Source: Achromobacter sp. B7
GTDB taxonomy: Bacteria > Pseudomonadota > Gammaproteobacteria > Burkholderiales > Burkholderiaceae_B
Length of the DNA stretch: 64,000 nt
NCBI RefSeq assembly: GCF_003600685.1
Contig: NZ_CP032084.1
Location: forward strand, 3,038,001 to 3,102,000
Direction: 5' to 3'
The notes beneath the pieces are model-generated. The model was given only the letters and a program-made list of their open reading frames with translations, did not search any database and had not been told where the DNA came from. This document shows positions 38,399 to 47,277 of this stretch, piece after piece; the stretch's first letter is position 1, and each line of letters begins with the position of its first letter. The position numbers were made by a program, and so were the translations under genes.

Positions 38399-39339
38399 CG
38401 ACGCACCTTCGCAATCAGACGGCGGGCAAAGTCTTTTTCTCGTTCGCGGGGGTCCAGCGCCAGACGCAAGCGGCTCGCGGCCAGGTTGACGATCAACACC
38501 GTCAGCGCGATCGACAAGCCCGGAAATGTAGCTAGCCACCACGCGCTGGTCAGGTAATTGCGGCCGTTGGCCACGTCCAGGCCCCAGGACACCGCGGGCG
38601 GCTGCACCCCGACGCCCAGGAACGACAGCGCTGCTTCCGCCAGCACCACGCGCGCAAACTCCAGCACCATCAAGGTGATCAGCGGCGCTGCCAGGTTGGG
38701 CAGGATGTGGCGCAGCAGGATGCGGCCCGCGCGCGCGCCGATCATCTCGGCGCTTTCGATATAGGGCAGCTGGCGCACGGACAGCACCACGCTGCGGATC
38801 TGGCGCGCGTAGACCATCCAGCCGTTCAAGGCTAGTGCCAGTATCACTGTGCCCGGCCCGGGGCCGAGGATCACCAGGATCACCAGCGACAACAGCAGGC
38901 CCGGAAACGCCACGTGCACATCAACCCAGCGCATCAAGGCGGCGTCCACACGCCCCCCGGCAAACCCGGCAATCAGGCCGACCAGCACGCCAAAGCTTGC
39001 CGATACGGCTACCACGGCCGCGCCGATCAGGATTGACAGCCGCGCGCCGTGCAGGATCCGGCTGAGGACGTCGCGGCCCAGGTTGTCGGTGCCCAACAGA
39101 TTGGCGACCGTGCCGCGCGCTTCCCAGACCGGGGGCCGCAGGCGCGCCGACAGCTTGATGGCCGCCGGGTCATATGGCGCCAGCCAGGGCAGCACGATGG
39201 CCACCACCGCCAGCAGTAGCAGCAGCGCCGCCGCCAGCACCCAGCCGCGCTGCCGATCGGACAGCGCCTGCCAGCCGCGTGTGCGCGGCGCGTCGGGCGC
39301 GGGCGCCACATTCCCCATCCAGGCCGGAACGCTGCTCAT
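38395..39339 (-). CDS. ABC transporter permease (DppC type)
   Basis: Inner-membrane permease, 314 residues from MSSVPAWMGNVAP at an ATGA overlap with the preceding permease gene. Six hydrophobic segments follow a cytoplasmic N-terminus. Family stretches are LGTDNLGRDVLSRILHGARLS and the coupling loop GARAGRILLRHILPNLAAPL. It belongs to the operon running from 41784 down to 36206. Confidence 0.92.
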   Translation of the reverse strand: MSSVPAWMGNVAPAPDAPRTRGWQALSDRQRGWVLAAALLLLLAVVAIVLPWLAPYDPAAIKLSARLRPPVWEARGTVANLLGTDNLGRDVLSRILHGARLSILIGAAVVAVSASFGVLVGLIAGFAGGRVDAALMRWVDVHVAFPGLLLSLVILVILGPGPGTVILALALNGWMVYARQIRSVVLSVRQLPYIESAEMIGARAGRILLRHILPNLAAPLITLMVLEFARVVLAEAALSFLGVGVQPPAVSWGLDVANGRNYLTSAWWLATFPGLSIALTVLIVNLAASRLRLALDPREREKDFARRLIAKVRR

Positions 39340-40283
39340 ACCGCGATCCTGGGGTCTAGCAGCCGGTACGCAATGTCCAGGCAGAAGTTGATAAGCACGA
39401 TCAGGAACGCAATGAAGAAGACCACCGCCTGCAACAGGACCAGGTCCTGGCGCTCGATGGCCTGGATGGCGGTCTGGCCCAGGCCGGGCCACGCAAAAAC
39501 GGTTTCAACGACGACGGTGTGGCCCGCCAGCATGCCGGCAAATTCCCATCCCAGCAGCGCCACGGTGGGCACGGCGGCATTGCGAAGCGCGTGCACCAGT
39601 ACGATGCGGCCGGACCGCAACCCCTTGGCGCGGGCGGTACGCACGTACAGGGAATTCAATTCGTCGATCAGGGCGGAACGCAGCATCATGGCGATGCGGC
39701 CCAGCGCGGGCAAGGCCAGCGTCAGCATGGGCAGGATGGCGCTGCCCGGCGCCTCGGCGCCCGATGACGGCAACCAGTTCAAGGTCACTGCAAACAGCAG
39801 GATCAGCAACAGGCCCAGCCAGAACTGCGGCAATGACAGGCCGCCCAGACTCAACACCACGGAAATGCGGTCGGCCCACTGCCCGGGGCGCAGCGCGGCC
39901 ACGATGCCCAGCGGCACGCCGACCACAATGGCCAGGCTCAGCGCGCCCAGGCACAGCGTCAGCGTGTTGGGCAGGCGTTCCAGCACGATGTCCATGGCGG
40001 GCCGCTGCTGCCAGATGGAATTGCCGAAGTCGAACGAGGCGATGTCGCGCAGGTAGTGCAGATACTGCGCCCAGATGGGCCCGTCCATGCCCAGCGCGCG
40101 CGCCAGCACGGCACGGTCGGCGGCGGACGCGTCCACCGGCAACATGGCCTGGACGGGGTCGCCCACCAACCGCGTCACGATGAACACGATCGTGGTTACG
40201 CCAAACACCACCAGCAAGCCTTGCGTGAAGCGGCCCAACAAGAAGCGCGGCAAGCCGCGCCCGCTGTGATTACTGGGTGACAC
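39336..40283 (-). CDS. ABC transporter permease (DppB type)
   Basis: Inner-membrane permease of 315 residues. The start is a GTG at 40283 with AAGGAC six bases upstream; it overlaps the end of the binding-protein gene by 14 nt. The first helix (GLLVVFGVTTIVFIVTRLVG) and the coupling loop RTARAKGLRSGRIVLVHALR are typical for DppB. It ends in an ATGA overlap with the DppC-type gene. Confidence 0.92.
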   Translation of the reverse strand: MSPSNHSGRGLPRFLLGRFTQGLLVVFGVTTIVFIVTRLVGDPVQAMLPVDASAADRAVLARALGMDGPIWAQYLHYLRDIASFDFGNSIWQQRPAMDIVLERLPNTLTLCLGALSLAIVVGVPLGIVAALRPGQWADRISVVLSLGGLSLPQFWLGLLLILLFAVTLNWLPSSGAEAPGSAILPMLTLALPALGRIAMMLRSALIDELNSLYVRTARAKGLRSGRIVLVHALRNAAVPTVALLGWEFAGMLAGHTVVVETVFAWPGLGQTAIQAIERQDLVLLQAVVFFIAFLIVLINFCLDIAYRLLDPRIAV

Positions 40284-41784
40284 GGATGTCCTTCAGCGGA
40301 ATCAGGCCATCAACGCGCGGCGCAAAATCAATGCGCTTGGACAAGCCGAAGATCTCGCCCCCTTCCAAAAGAAATACCAGATAGGCTTCGTCGCGGCCAA
40401 TCTTCAGCGCGCGCGTATACAGCGCCTGGCGCTTGACCGGGTCAGCCTCCTGGCGGGCGGCGTCGATCAGGCCCTTGAGCTCGGCGTTGTCGTTGGCGGC
40501 GGCCACGCCGCCGTCGGCGTAATAGGCGCTAAGGGTGCGGTCGGCGTCCAGCAACTGGTTCGAATGGCTGCTGCTGATCTGCGCTTCGGTGGGCACGCGG
40601 TTCTTGTTGATGGCTTCCAGGTATTCGGCCCAGGCCAGCACGCGGAAATTCACCTTCAGGCCGGCCGCCTCCCAGTAGGCGGCGATGGTCTCGGCCAGTT
40701 CCTTGTCTTTCAGCCAGCGGCCGGACGGCGCGTACAGGTCAATGGACTTGCCATAGGCGCCCGCCGCCTTGAGCAGCTCGGTGGCGCGCGCGGGGTCATA
40801 GGGATACGGCTGGATGCTGGCGTCGTAGCCGAACCAGCCGGGTGCCAGCAGCTGCCCGCGCGAGACGGCCGCATAGCCGCCGTACAGGTCCTTGGCCAGC
40901 GCCTCTTTGTCCACCGCGTAGTTCAAGGCCTGGCGTACGCGCACATCGCGGGTCAGCCCCTTCAAGGCGTTCAGCGACACGAACGGCAGGTCGGTGCCTT
41001 GCAGGGTGACGGCGCGGGCGACGCGCTTGGTGTCCTCGGGCAACACGTTGGTGATGAAGTCGAAGTCGCCGGCGCGCAGGCCGGACAGGCGCGTGCCCGG
41101 CTCGGCCACGAACCGATAGGTGGCGCGGTCGACGTTGCCTACCGCTTGCGGATTCCAGTAGTTCGGGTTGCGGGACAGCACGATGCGGTTGCCCTTGGCC
41201 CATTCCGTCAACACGTACGGGCCGCTGCCCACCGGCTTCTGGCCCAGGCTGCCGTCGGCGGCGGCCGCGGGCGACACGATGGTCAGCCACGACAGGCGCG
41301 CGGGCAAGGCGGGATCGGCGCCGTTGGTGAACACGCGCACCGTGACGGCATCGACCGCCTCGGCGCGTTTGATGCCCAGAAAGAACGGCCGCTGACGCGA
41401 CGCGGTCTTGGGGTCGACGATGCGGTTGATGCTGGCGGCCACGGCGGCCGCGTCCAGCGGCTGGCCGTCGCTGAATGTGAGCTTGGGGCGCAGGGTCACT
41501 TCCCAGGTGTCCGCGCCGGTCTGGCGCGGCAGCTCGGTGGCCAGTTGCGGCACCAATTCGCCCTTGGCGGTGCGAGTGATCAGGGTTTCGAAGATGTTGC
41601 GCGACACGGCGCGCTCGGAACCGTCCTGCGCGGTCTGCGGGTCCAGCGTTGACGGTTCGGTGCCCAGCGCCAACGTGATGTCGGCCGCCTGGGCCGCCGA
41701 CATCACGGCCGTCGACAGCACGGACGCTGACAACACGGACGCTGACAGGGCCAGGGCCAAGCCCTGGTAGCGGTGACGGCTCAT
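40270..41784 (-). CDS. ABC transporter substrate-binding protein (peptide family)
   Basis: Periplasmic binding protein of 504 residues. The signal peptide contains a duplicated segment (ALSASVLSASVLSTAV), encoded by an 18-nt-type repeat near 41714-41752, and ends near SAAQAADITL. The mature part has ALGTEPSTLDPQTAQDGS, LTFSDGQPLDAAAVAAS, VGSGPYVLTEW and VRQALNYAVDKEAL, as in SBP_bac_5. GGAGTG precedes the ATG and can pair with a distant upstream element. First gene of a five-gene transporter operon; its cargo is unknown. Confidence 0.9.
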   Translation of the reverse strand: MSRHRYQGLALALSASVLSASVLSTAVMSAAQAADITLALGTEPSTLDPQTAQDGSERAVSRNIFETLITRTAKGELVPQLATELPRQTGADTWEVTLRPKLTFSDGQPLDAAAVAASINRIVDPKTASRQRPFFLGIKRAEAVDAVTVRVFTNGADPALPARLSWLTIVSPAAAADGSLGQKPVGSGPYVLTEWAKGNRIVLSRNPNYWNPQAVGNVDRATYRFVAEPGTRLSGLRAGDFDFITNVLPEDTKRVARAVTLQGTDLPFVSLNALKGLTRDVRVRQALNYAVDKEALAKDLYGGYAAVSRGQLLAPGWFGYDASIQPYPYDPARATELLKAAGAYGKSIDLYAPSGRWLKDKELAETIAAYWEAAGLKVNFRVLAWAEYLEAINKNRVPTEAQISSSHSNQLLDADRTLSAYYADGGVAAANDNAELKGLIDAARQEADPVKRQALYTRALKIGRDEAYLVFLLEGGEIFGLSKRIDFAPRVDGLIPLKDIRVTQ

Positions 41785-41789
41785 TGTGC

Positions 41790-41858
41790 ACTCCGGATCA
41801 GAAAGACATGCGAGTGCGGGGCACGATGTCGCAGGTCGGTAAATTAGGAATCCGGAGT
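41790..41858 (-). promoter_or_regulatory. Long-range inverted repeat covering a ribosome site
   Basis: ACTCCGGAT and ATCCGGAGT are perfect 9-base complements separated by 51 nt in the untranslated leader of the binding-protein gene at 40270. The proximal arm contains the GGAGT ribosome site, 4-5 nt before the ATG. Pairing would block initiation; this is inference. No promoter elements could be called with confidence in the rest of 41785-41996. Confidence 0.4.
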
Positions 41859-41996
41859 TTGCCGCTAGAAATCAGAACGTGCCGTTGTAATGATATGCCT
41901 GGGAAATCCTTGACGCGGTGGTGACTGCCGCTTCAAGTCATAAGGGTCAAGACGTCATCAAGGTCGCAAAATCATCGGGTTCGTCAGCGCACGCTT

Positions 41997-44327
41997 CTAT
42001 GCTGCCGCCGGCGAAATGCGGGGCAATTCCCACGCGCGATGCGGCGCGGCCACGTCAAGGGTTGGGTTCGGGTTCGGGTCCAGGTTCTGGTCCAGGTTCG
42101 GAGCAGCCTCAACCTGCACCAGCGCCGTCTGCGCGCTGGACCCCTGCGTCAGTCGCGACGTGCCGATGTCGGCAGTCAGCGTATTCGGATTGCCGTGCCG
42201 GTCCAGATCGCCGTCCGGGTCGGACCACGCGCCGGTGGACATCTGCACCACGCCCGGCAGCATGCCGGCATCCAGCCGCACGCCGGCCAGGCAGGCGCCC
42301 CGCGCATTGAAGACACGCACGCGGTCGCCGTCGGCGATGCCCCGCGCGGCGGCGTCCTCCGGGTGCATCGAGATGGGCTCGCAGCCCTGGATCTTGCTTG
42401 ACCGCGACAACGCGGCCGGGTCGAGCTGGCTGTGCAGGCGATGGCGCGGCTGGTTCGTCAGCAGATGCAGCGGCCACCTGTCGGCACCGGGCGCGCCCAG
42501 CCATTCCGATGGCGCCAGCCACACCGGATGCCCCGGGCAATCGGCGTAGCCAAAGCCCGCCACCACCTCGGAGGCCAGTTCGATCTTGCCGCTGGGCGTG
42601 CGCAGCGGATGCGCTTGCGCGTCGCGGCGAAAGTCCTCGAACAGTACGTACGGCGAGTCGGGCGCGGGCACCTCGGCGTAGCCGCGCGCCCAGAATTCAT
42701 CGAAGGGCGGCAACGTCACGCCGCGCTCGGCGCAGCCCCCGCGCATGCCGTCGTACACGTGGCGGCACCAGCCCATTTCGTCGCGCCCGGCCGTGTAGGC
42801 CTCGTGAAAGCCCGCGCGCCGCGCCAGGTCCGCGAAGATGCCGAAGTCGTTACGCGCCTGCCCTTGCGGCGCCACCGCGCGGTGCATGGCGAACACGTAG
42901 GGATCGCGCGACGAGCCGCCCACGTCGCAGCGTTCCAGTGATGTCGTGGCGGGCAGCACGATGTCGGCGCGGCGCGCCAAGGGTGTCCACCACGATTCAT
43001 GCACGATCACGGTATCGGGCTTGGTCCACGCCTGCCGCAAGCGGTTCTGGTCCTGATGGTGATGGAACGGGTTGCCGCCCGCCCAATAGATCAGCTTGAT
43101 GTCCGGATACGTGTGGCGCGCGCCGTTGAAGTCATATGGCTGGCCGGGCGACAGCAGCATGTCGGCGATGCGCGCGGCGGGGATGGCCAACTGTGCCGGG
43201 TTCTTCGGCACCGGGACTTCGGGGCCGGGCACCCGCCGGCGCGGCTCGCCTATGCCGTTCAAGGACGCGTGGCCGAACGCAAAGCCCCCGCCCGGCAAAC
43301 CGATCTGACCGGCCAACGCGGCCAGCCCGATCAAGGCCCAGTACGGCTGTTCGCCATGTTGCGCGCGTTGCAACGACCACGCCGCCGTCAACAGGCTGCG
43401 TTGCGCCACGATGGCGCGCGCCAGTGCGGTGATGGTGGGCGCCGGCACACCGCAGATGCCGGCCGCCCATTGCGCGTCCTTGGGCTGGCCGTCGGCCGCG
43501 CCCGTCAGGTAGTCGGCCCAGGTATCGGCGCCCACACAGTGGCTGGCCAGAAACGACGCGTCGTGCCGCCCTTCGGCCAGCAAGGCGTGCGCCATGGCCA
43601 GCATCAGCGCGGTGTCGGTGTTGGGCCGAATCGGGATCCACTCGGCGGCGATGCCGTCCGGCACATCGGCGCGCGTGGGGCTGAGCACCACCAGGCGGAT
43701 GCCGGCCGCCTGCGCGCGGGCCAACCACGCCGGCAAGTTGTGCAGCCCCGCGCCGCCCGATGTCACCTGGCTGTTCTTGGTGGGGATGCCGCCAAAGGCC
43801 ACGATGACGCGCGTGTTGGCCAGCACGCTGTCCCAGTCGGTAACGTCGCCGCTGACCGGGCTGAAGGTGCCGATGACGTGCGGCAACAGGAATTGCGCCG
43901 CGCCCCAGCTGTAGTTGCCGACCTGATCGACGCAACCGCCGCCTAGAAACAGGAACCGGCGGATCAAGCTGCGCGCGTGGTGGACGCGACCGGCCGACGA
44001 CCAGCCATACGAGCCGCCAAAGATACCGCCGGGTCCGTGCTCCGCGCGGACGCGAGCCAGCTCCCCCGCCACCAGGTCCAGCGCGTGGTCCCATTCCACT
44101 TTCACATAATCGTCGCCTTCGCGCTCGCGGTTGCCCGCCAGCCAGCCCCGGCGCACCGCGGGCCGCTGCACGCGCAACGGCGAATGCTGCATTTCGGCGA
44201 TGGAGTCCAGCATGGGCGACGGCGCGGCATCGGCATGAAAGGGCTCGCAGCCGACGACTCGCCCGTCTTTCACTACGGCGGTGAACGCGCCCCAGTGCGC
44301 AAGCGAGGGATAGCGGGAGTCAGTCAT
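41997..44327 (-). CDS. Molybdopterin oxidoreductase, biotin sulfoxide/TMAO reductase type (BisC-like)
   Basis: Single-subunit enzyme of the DMSO-reductase family, about 776 residues from MTDSRYPSLAHWGAF; an in-frame ATG at 44372 would add 15 residues and neither start has a clear ribosome site. It has no Tat signal and no N-terminal four-Cys iron-sulfur motif, so it is probably cytoplasmic like BisC. The segment GNYSWGAAQFLLPHVIGT holds the expected Ser ligand of molybdenum. Cofactor-binding stretches include KLIYWAGGNPFHHHQD and WTPLARRADIVLPATTSLER. The extreme C-terminus is an Asn/Asp/Pro repeat (DQNLDPNPNPTLD) built on a hexamer. It reduces S- or N-oxides in relatives. Confidence 0.88.
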   Translation of the reverse strand: MTDSRYPSLAHWGAFTAVVKDGRVVGCEPFHADAAPSPMLDSIAEMQHSPLRVQRPAVRRGWLAGNREREGDDYVKVEWDHALDLVAGELARVRAEHGPGGIFGGSYGWSSAGRVHHARSLIRRFLFLGGGCVDQVGNYSWGAAQFLLPHVIGTFSPVSGDVTDWDSVLANTRVIVAFGGIPTKNSQVTSGGAGLHNLPAWLARAQAAGIRLVVLSPTRADVPDGIAAEWIPIRPNTDTALMLAMAHALLAEGRHDASFLASHCVGADTWADYLTGAADGQPKDAQWAAGICGVPAPTITALARAIVAQRSLLTAAWSLQRAQHGEQPYWALIGLAALAGQIGLPGGGFAFGHASLNGIGEPRRRVPGPEVPVPKNPAQLAIPAARIADMLLSPGQPYDFNGARHTYPDIKLIYWAGGNPFHHHQDQNRLRQAWTKPDTVIVHESWWTPLARRADIVLPATTSLERCDVGGSSRDPYVFAMHRAVAPQGQARNDFGIFADLARRAGFHEAYTAGRDEMGWCRHVYDGMRGGCAERGVTLPPFDEFWARGYAEVPAPDSPYVLFEDFRRDAQAHPLRTPSGKIELASEVVAGFGYADCPGHPVWLAPSEWLGAPGADRWPLHLLTNQPRHRLHSQLDPAALSRSSKIQGCEPISMHPEDAAARGIADGDRVRVFNARGACLAGVRLDAGMLPGVVQMSTGAWSDPDGDLDRHGNPNTLTADIGTSRLTQGSSAQTALVQVEAAPNLDQNLDPNPNPTLDVAAPHRAWELPRISPAAA

Positions 44328-44658
44328 GGAAGGGGTAAGGGTCTGCGGTTCAAGGAGATTTTCGCGAAGCATAAACGATGAGCCCGCTAGTGGTTTTCCC
44401 TGAAAACGGGCAAATAGGCGGTCACCCGCATTCCCAAGCGCGTCTGGCTCCGGTACATTTCGTCCAGTGGCCTGACCACCGGACCATCAGGCAGCCGAAC
44501 AGAGGCCGGCGCGTCCCACGCGGCCCCTGAAGCTGAAACGGAAGCCGAAGCCGAAGCCGAAGCCAAACCCGAAGCCGAAGCCCGTCAAATCGTTATCCAA
44601 GACACATCCGCCCCAGACCTATTACGCTCTACCCCCCGGAACCCACTTTCACGCCACG
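44328..44658. other. Intergenic region between oxidoreductase and GntR regulator
   Basis: This divergent region should hold the promoters of both genes. It contains a hexanucleotide tract of GAAGCC-type repeats at 44529-44582 and a small palindrome GCCTGA-N11-TCAGGC at 44470-44492. The palindrome could be a regulator site, but nothing beyond symmetry supports it. No convincing gene is visible here. Confidence 0.5.
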
Positions 44659-45417
44659 ATGAATTCCCTTCAGGCCGTTGCCCCCACCCGCCTTTACCGC
44701 ATGATTGCCGACCAGATCGCCGCGCGCATCAAGGCGGGCCACTTTCCCGTTGGCGGCCGCCTGCCGGCCGAGCGGGAATTGGCCGAGCAGCTGCAAGTGA
44801 GCCGGGCGTCGGTGCGCGAGGCGCTGATCGCCCTGGAAATCGAGGGCTATGTGGATGTGCGCGTGGGCACGGGCGTGTTCGTCTGCGCCCCGCGCGAAGA
44901 CGGCCAATATCACGACGCGCGTGACGCGGCCACGCCACCGGCAACGGCCGCCGATAGTGCGGCGGGCAGCGCTGAAGCCACCGACATCGGTCCCTTCGAC
45001 CTGTTGGAAACCCGCCTGCTGATCGAGCCGGAATGCGCGGCACTGGCCGCACAGAAAGCGTCGCCCGCACAGATTGCCGCCATCCGCGCCGCGCACGACG
45101 GCATGTCGCTGACCGAATCGCCCAGCGTGCACGACCGCGCCTTCCATAGCGCCATCGGCGCGGCGTGCGGCAACGCCGCGCTGGCCGCCGCCATTTCGCA
45201 CATCTGGCACCTGAGCACTCTGAGCCCGGTGTTCCACCGTCTGGAAGAGCACTTCGTGACCACCAAGGTGTGGATCGAAGCGCAGAAAGAACACGAACGC
45301 ATCCTCGCGGCCATCGTCGACCGCGATCCCATCCGCGCGCGCCACGCCATGCATGACCACCTGGTCGGCATCCTGGCGCGTCTGCGGGAAGATTTCGGCA
45401 ACGTTGGGATTCGATGA
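44659..45417 (+). CDS. GntR-family transcriptional regulator with FCD domain
   Basis: DNA-binding regulator of 252 residues. The winged-helix domain is at about residues 11-78 (GGRLPAERELAEQLQVSRAS is the recognition region). The C-terminal FCD-type helical ligand-binding domain spans about 112-245, with metal-site-like His/Glu residues (HDRAFHSAIGAACGN, RARHAMHDHL). FadR-subfamily regulators of this kind usually control adjacent catabolic genes in response to organic acids, so it probably controls the transport and degradation genes that follow. Its stop is overlapped by two tiny start-stop frames (45414-45433). Confidence 0.9.
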   Translation: MNSLQAVAPTRLYRMIADQIAARIKAGHFPVGGRLPAERELAEQLQVSRASVREALIALEIEGYVDVRVGTGVFVCAPREDGQYHDARDAATPPATAADSAAGSAEATDIGPFDLLETRLLIEPECAALAAQKASPAQIAAIRAAHDGMSLTESPSVHDRAFHSAIGAACGNAALAAAISHIWHLSTLSPVFHRLEEHFVTTKVWIEAQKEHERILAAIVDRDPIRARHAMHDHLVGILARLREDFGNVGIR

Positions 45418-45610
45418 GCCCATGACCTCATAACGCGCTAACCCGCCATGGCCTGACGCCCGGGCCTCTCCCCTTACCGACCGTGCAAGCACCGCCGGCG
45501 CAGATAGCGCCGCCCGCGGCAAGGGGATCGGCTTGTCCGTTGAAACGTGAATTCGCAGTCCCCGCAGCACCCGTCGTCCACACACATAAAAACAGTTCAA
45601 GGTGAAAAAC

Positions 45611-47116
45611 ATGCAGCTGACCCGTACCGTGAAGGTAATAAGCGCGGCGCTATTGGCGCTAGGCGCTCATGCCGCCCAGGCCAACAAGGCCGACAATTCC
45701 CTCAACATCGCGTTCGACGCGGCGCCCGCCACGCTGGACGCCTACAAGGAATCAGACCGCCCCGGCCTGGCGCTGGCGCGCATGGTGTTTTCGGGCCTGC
45801 TGCAAAAAAACCAGGACACGGGTGAATTCGGCCCCTCCATCGCCACCGGCTACAAGTTCGTGGACGACACCACGATCGACCTGCCGATTCGCCGCGACGT
45901 GAAATTTCACGACGGTTCGCTGTTGACCATCGACGACGTGCTGTACACGCTGAACCTGGTGTCGTCCGACACCTACAAGGCGCGCTTTCAGAACCAGGTG
46001 GCCTGGATTGCCCGCGCCGAAAAAGTCGGCGACGACACCGTGCGCATCAAGATGAAGACGCCCTACCCGCTGGCGCTGGAAATGCTGTCGGAAAACCTGC
46101 CGATCTATCCGCGCAAGTACTACGAGGCCAACCAGTCCGACATGGGCGCCAAGCCCATCGGCACCGGCCCCTACCGCCTGACCGACAGCCAGCCCGGCAG
46201 CCGCTACGTGTACGAACGCTTTGACGATTACTTCGGCGCCAAGCCCGCCGTGCAGAAACTGGTGGTGCGCGTGCTGCCGGACGCCAACACGCAGTACGCC
46301 GAGCTGCTGTCCGGCGGCCTGGACTGGATCTGGCGCGTGCCGCCCGACGTGGCCAAGCGCATGGAGAAAACGCCGTCGGTTGCCGTGAAAAGCAGCAGCA
46401 TCATGCGCATCAGCTATATCTCGCTGAACCCGCGCTTTGACGACGGCAAATCGCCGCTGGCCAAGCAGGAAGTGCGCCAGGCCATCAACCACGCCATCGA
46501 CCGCGAAGCCATCCGCAAGGCGCTGGTCGGCGGCGCGTCCAAGGTCATCAACGCCGCCTGCAACCCGGCGCAGTTCGGTTGCTCGGCCGATGTGCAGACC
46601 TACAAGTTCGACCCCGCCCGTGCCAAGCAATTGCTGGCCCAGGCCGGCTACCCCAACGGCATCACGCTGGACCTGGTGATCTCGGCCCCGCCGCGCAGCA
46701 TCCTGGATGCGGCCGCCGCGCAAATGGCGCAGGCCGGCATCAAGGTGAACCTGGTGGAACAGCAATACGGCGCCGCCATGACCAACTGGCGCGACGGCAA
46801 GATCGCCATGCTGGCGTCCAACTGGGGCTCGTACGGCATTGCCGACGCGGCGCTGTCCACCAGCAACTTTTTCCGTGGCGGCCCGGACGACCAGGCGCGC
46901 AACCCGGACGTCATCAAGTACCTGGAAGCCGCCGACACGTCGGTCGACCGGGACCTGCGCGCGAAGAACTACGCCGCCGCGCAAAAGATCGTGGCCGACC
47001 AGGCGTACTGGGTGCCGCTGTGGAACCACTCGCTGAACGCCGTGCAGGCCAAGGACCTGAACTTCTCGGTGGATGGCGACGAGTTTCCGCGTTTCTACAA
47101 GGCCACCTGGAACTGA
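45611..47116 (+). CDS. ABC transporter substrate-binding protein (peptide family)
   Basis: Periplasmic binding protein of 501 residues. ATG 45611 is preferred over the GTG at 45602 because AAGG lies 8 nt upstream of it. The signal peptide is MQLTRTVKVISAALLALGAH, cut near AAQA-NKADN. SBP_bac_5 stretches are AFDAAPATLDAYKESDRPG, VKFHDGSLLTIDDVLY, IGTGPYRLTDS and VRQAINHAIDREAI. It begins the third peptide-type ABC system of the window, next to the GntR regulator. Confidence 0.91.
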   Translation: MQLTRTVKVISAALLALGAHAAQANKADNSLNIAFDAAPATLDAYKESDRPGLALARMVFSGLLQKNQDTGEFGPSIATGYKFVDDTTIDLPIRRDVKFHDGSLLTIDDVLYTLNLVSSDTYKARFQNQVAWIARAEKVGDDTVRIKMKTPYPLALEMLSENLPIYPRKYYEANQSDMGAKPIGTGPYRLTDSQPGSRYVYERFDDYFGAKPAVQKLVVRVLPDANTQYAELLSGGLDWIWRVPPDVAKRMEKTPSVAVKSSSIMRISYISLNPRFDDGKSPLAKQEVRQAINHAIDREAIRKALVGGASKVINAACNPAQFGCSADVQTYKFDPARAKQLLAQAGYPNGITLDLVISAPPRSILDAAAAQMAQAGIKVNLVEQQYGAAMTNWRDGKIAMLASNWGSYGIADAALSTSNFFRGGPDDQARNPDVIKYLEAADTSVDRDLRAKNYAAAQKIVADQAYWVPLWNHSLNAVQAKDLNFSVDGDEFPRFYKATWN

Positions 47117-47167
47117 TCCGGCGGCCATCGCGCCCAGGCGTTGTTCCAACCGTTGTGCCCGTCCGAT

Positions 47168-47188
47168 CCAGGCGCTTGATGCGCCTGG
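47168..47188 (+). promoter_or_regulatory. Hairpin between binding-protein and permease genes
   Basis: CCAGGCGC-TTGAT-GCGCCTGG is a perfect 8-bp stem in the 161-nt gap after the binding-protein gene. No T run follows. Such hairpins often protect the upstream message so that the binding protein is made in excess over the permeases; that role is inferred. Confidence 0.5.
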
Positions 47189-47277
47189 GCGGAACGGCGC
47201 GCGCCGACGCAAGCCGCGGCATGTCGATGCTTGCCGATGCGCCGCCGCCAGCCGACGCTAGCTCTATAGGTTGACCC

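Noticed and set aside
44470..44492. Operator for the GntR regulator
   Set aside because: The palindrome GCCTGA-N11-TCAGGC has no second copy upstream of the transport genes and does not match an operator I recognise, so it is noted only within the intergenic entry.
47178..47274. A 31-codon frame ending 3 nt before a permease ATG
   Set aside because: It does not overlap either neighbour, starts in a hairpin loop and has no clear ribosome site, so it is weaker than the bridging frames reported.
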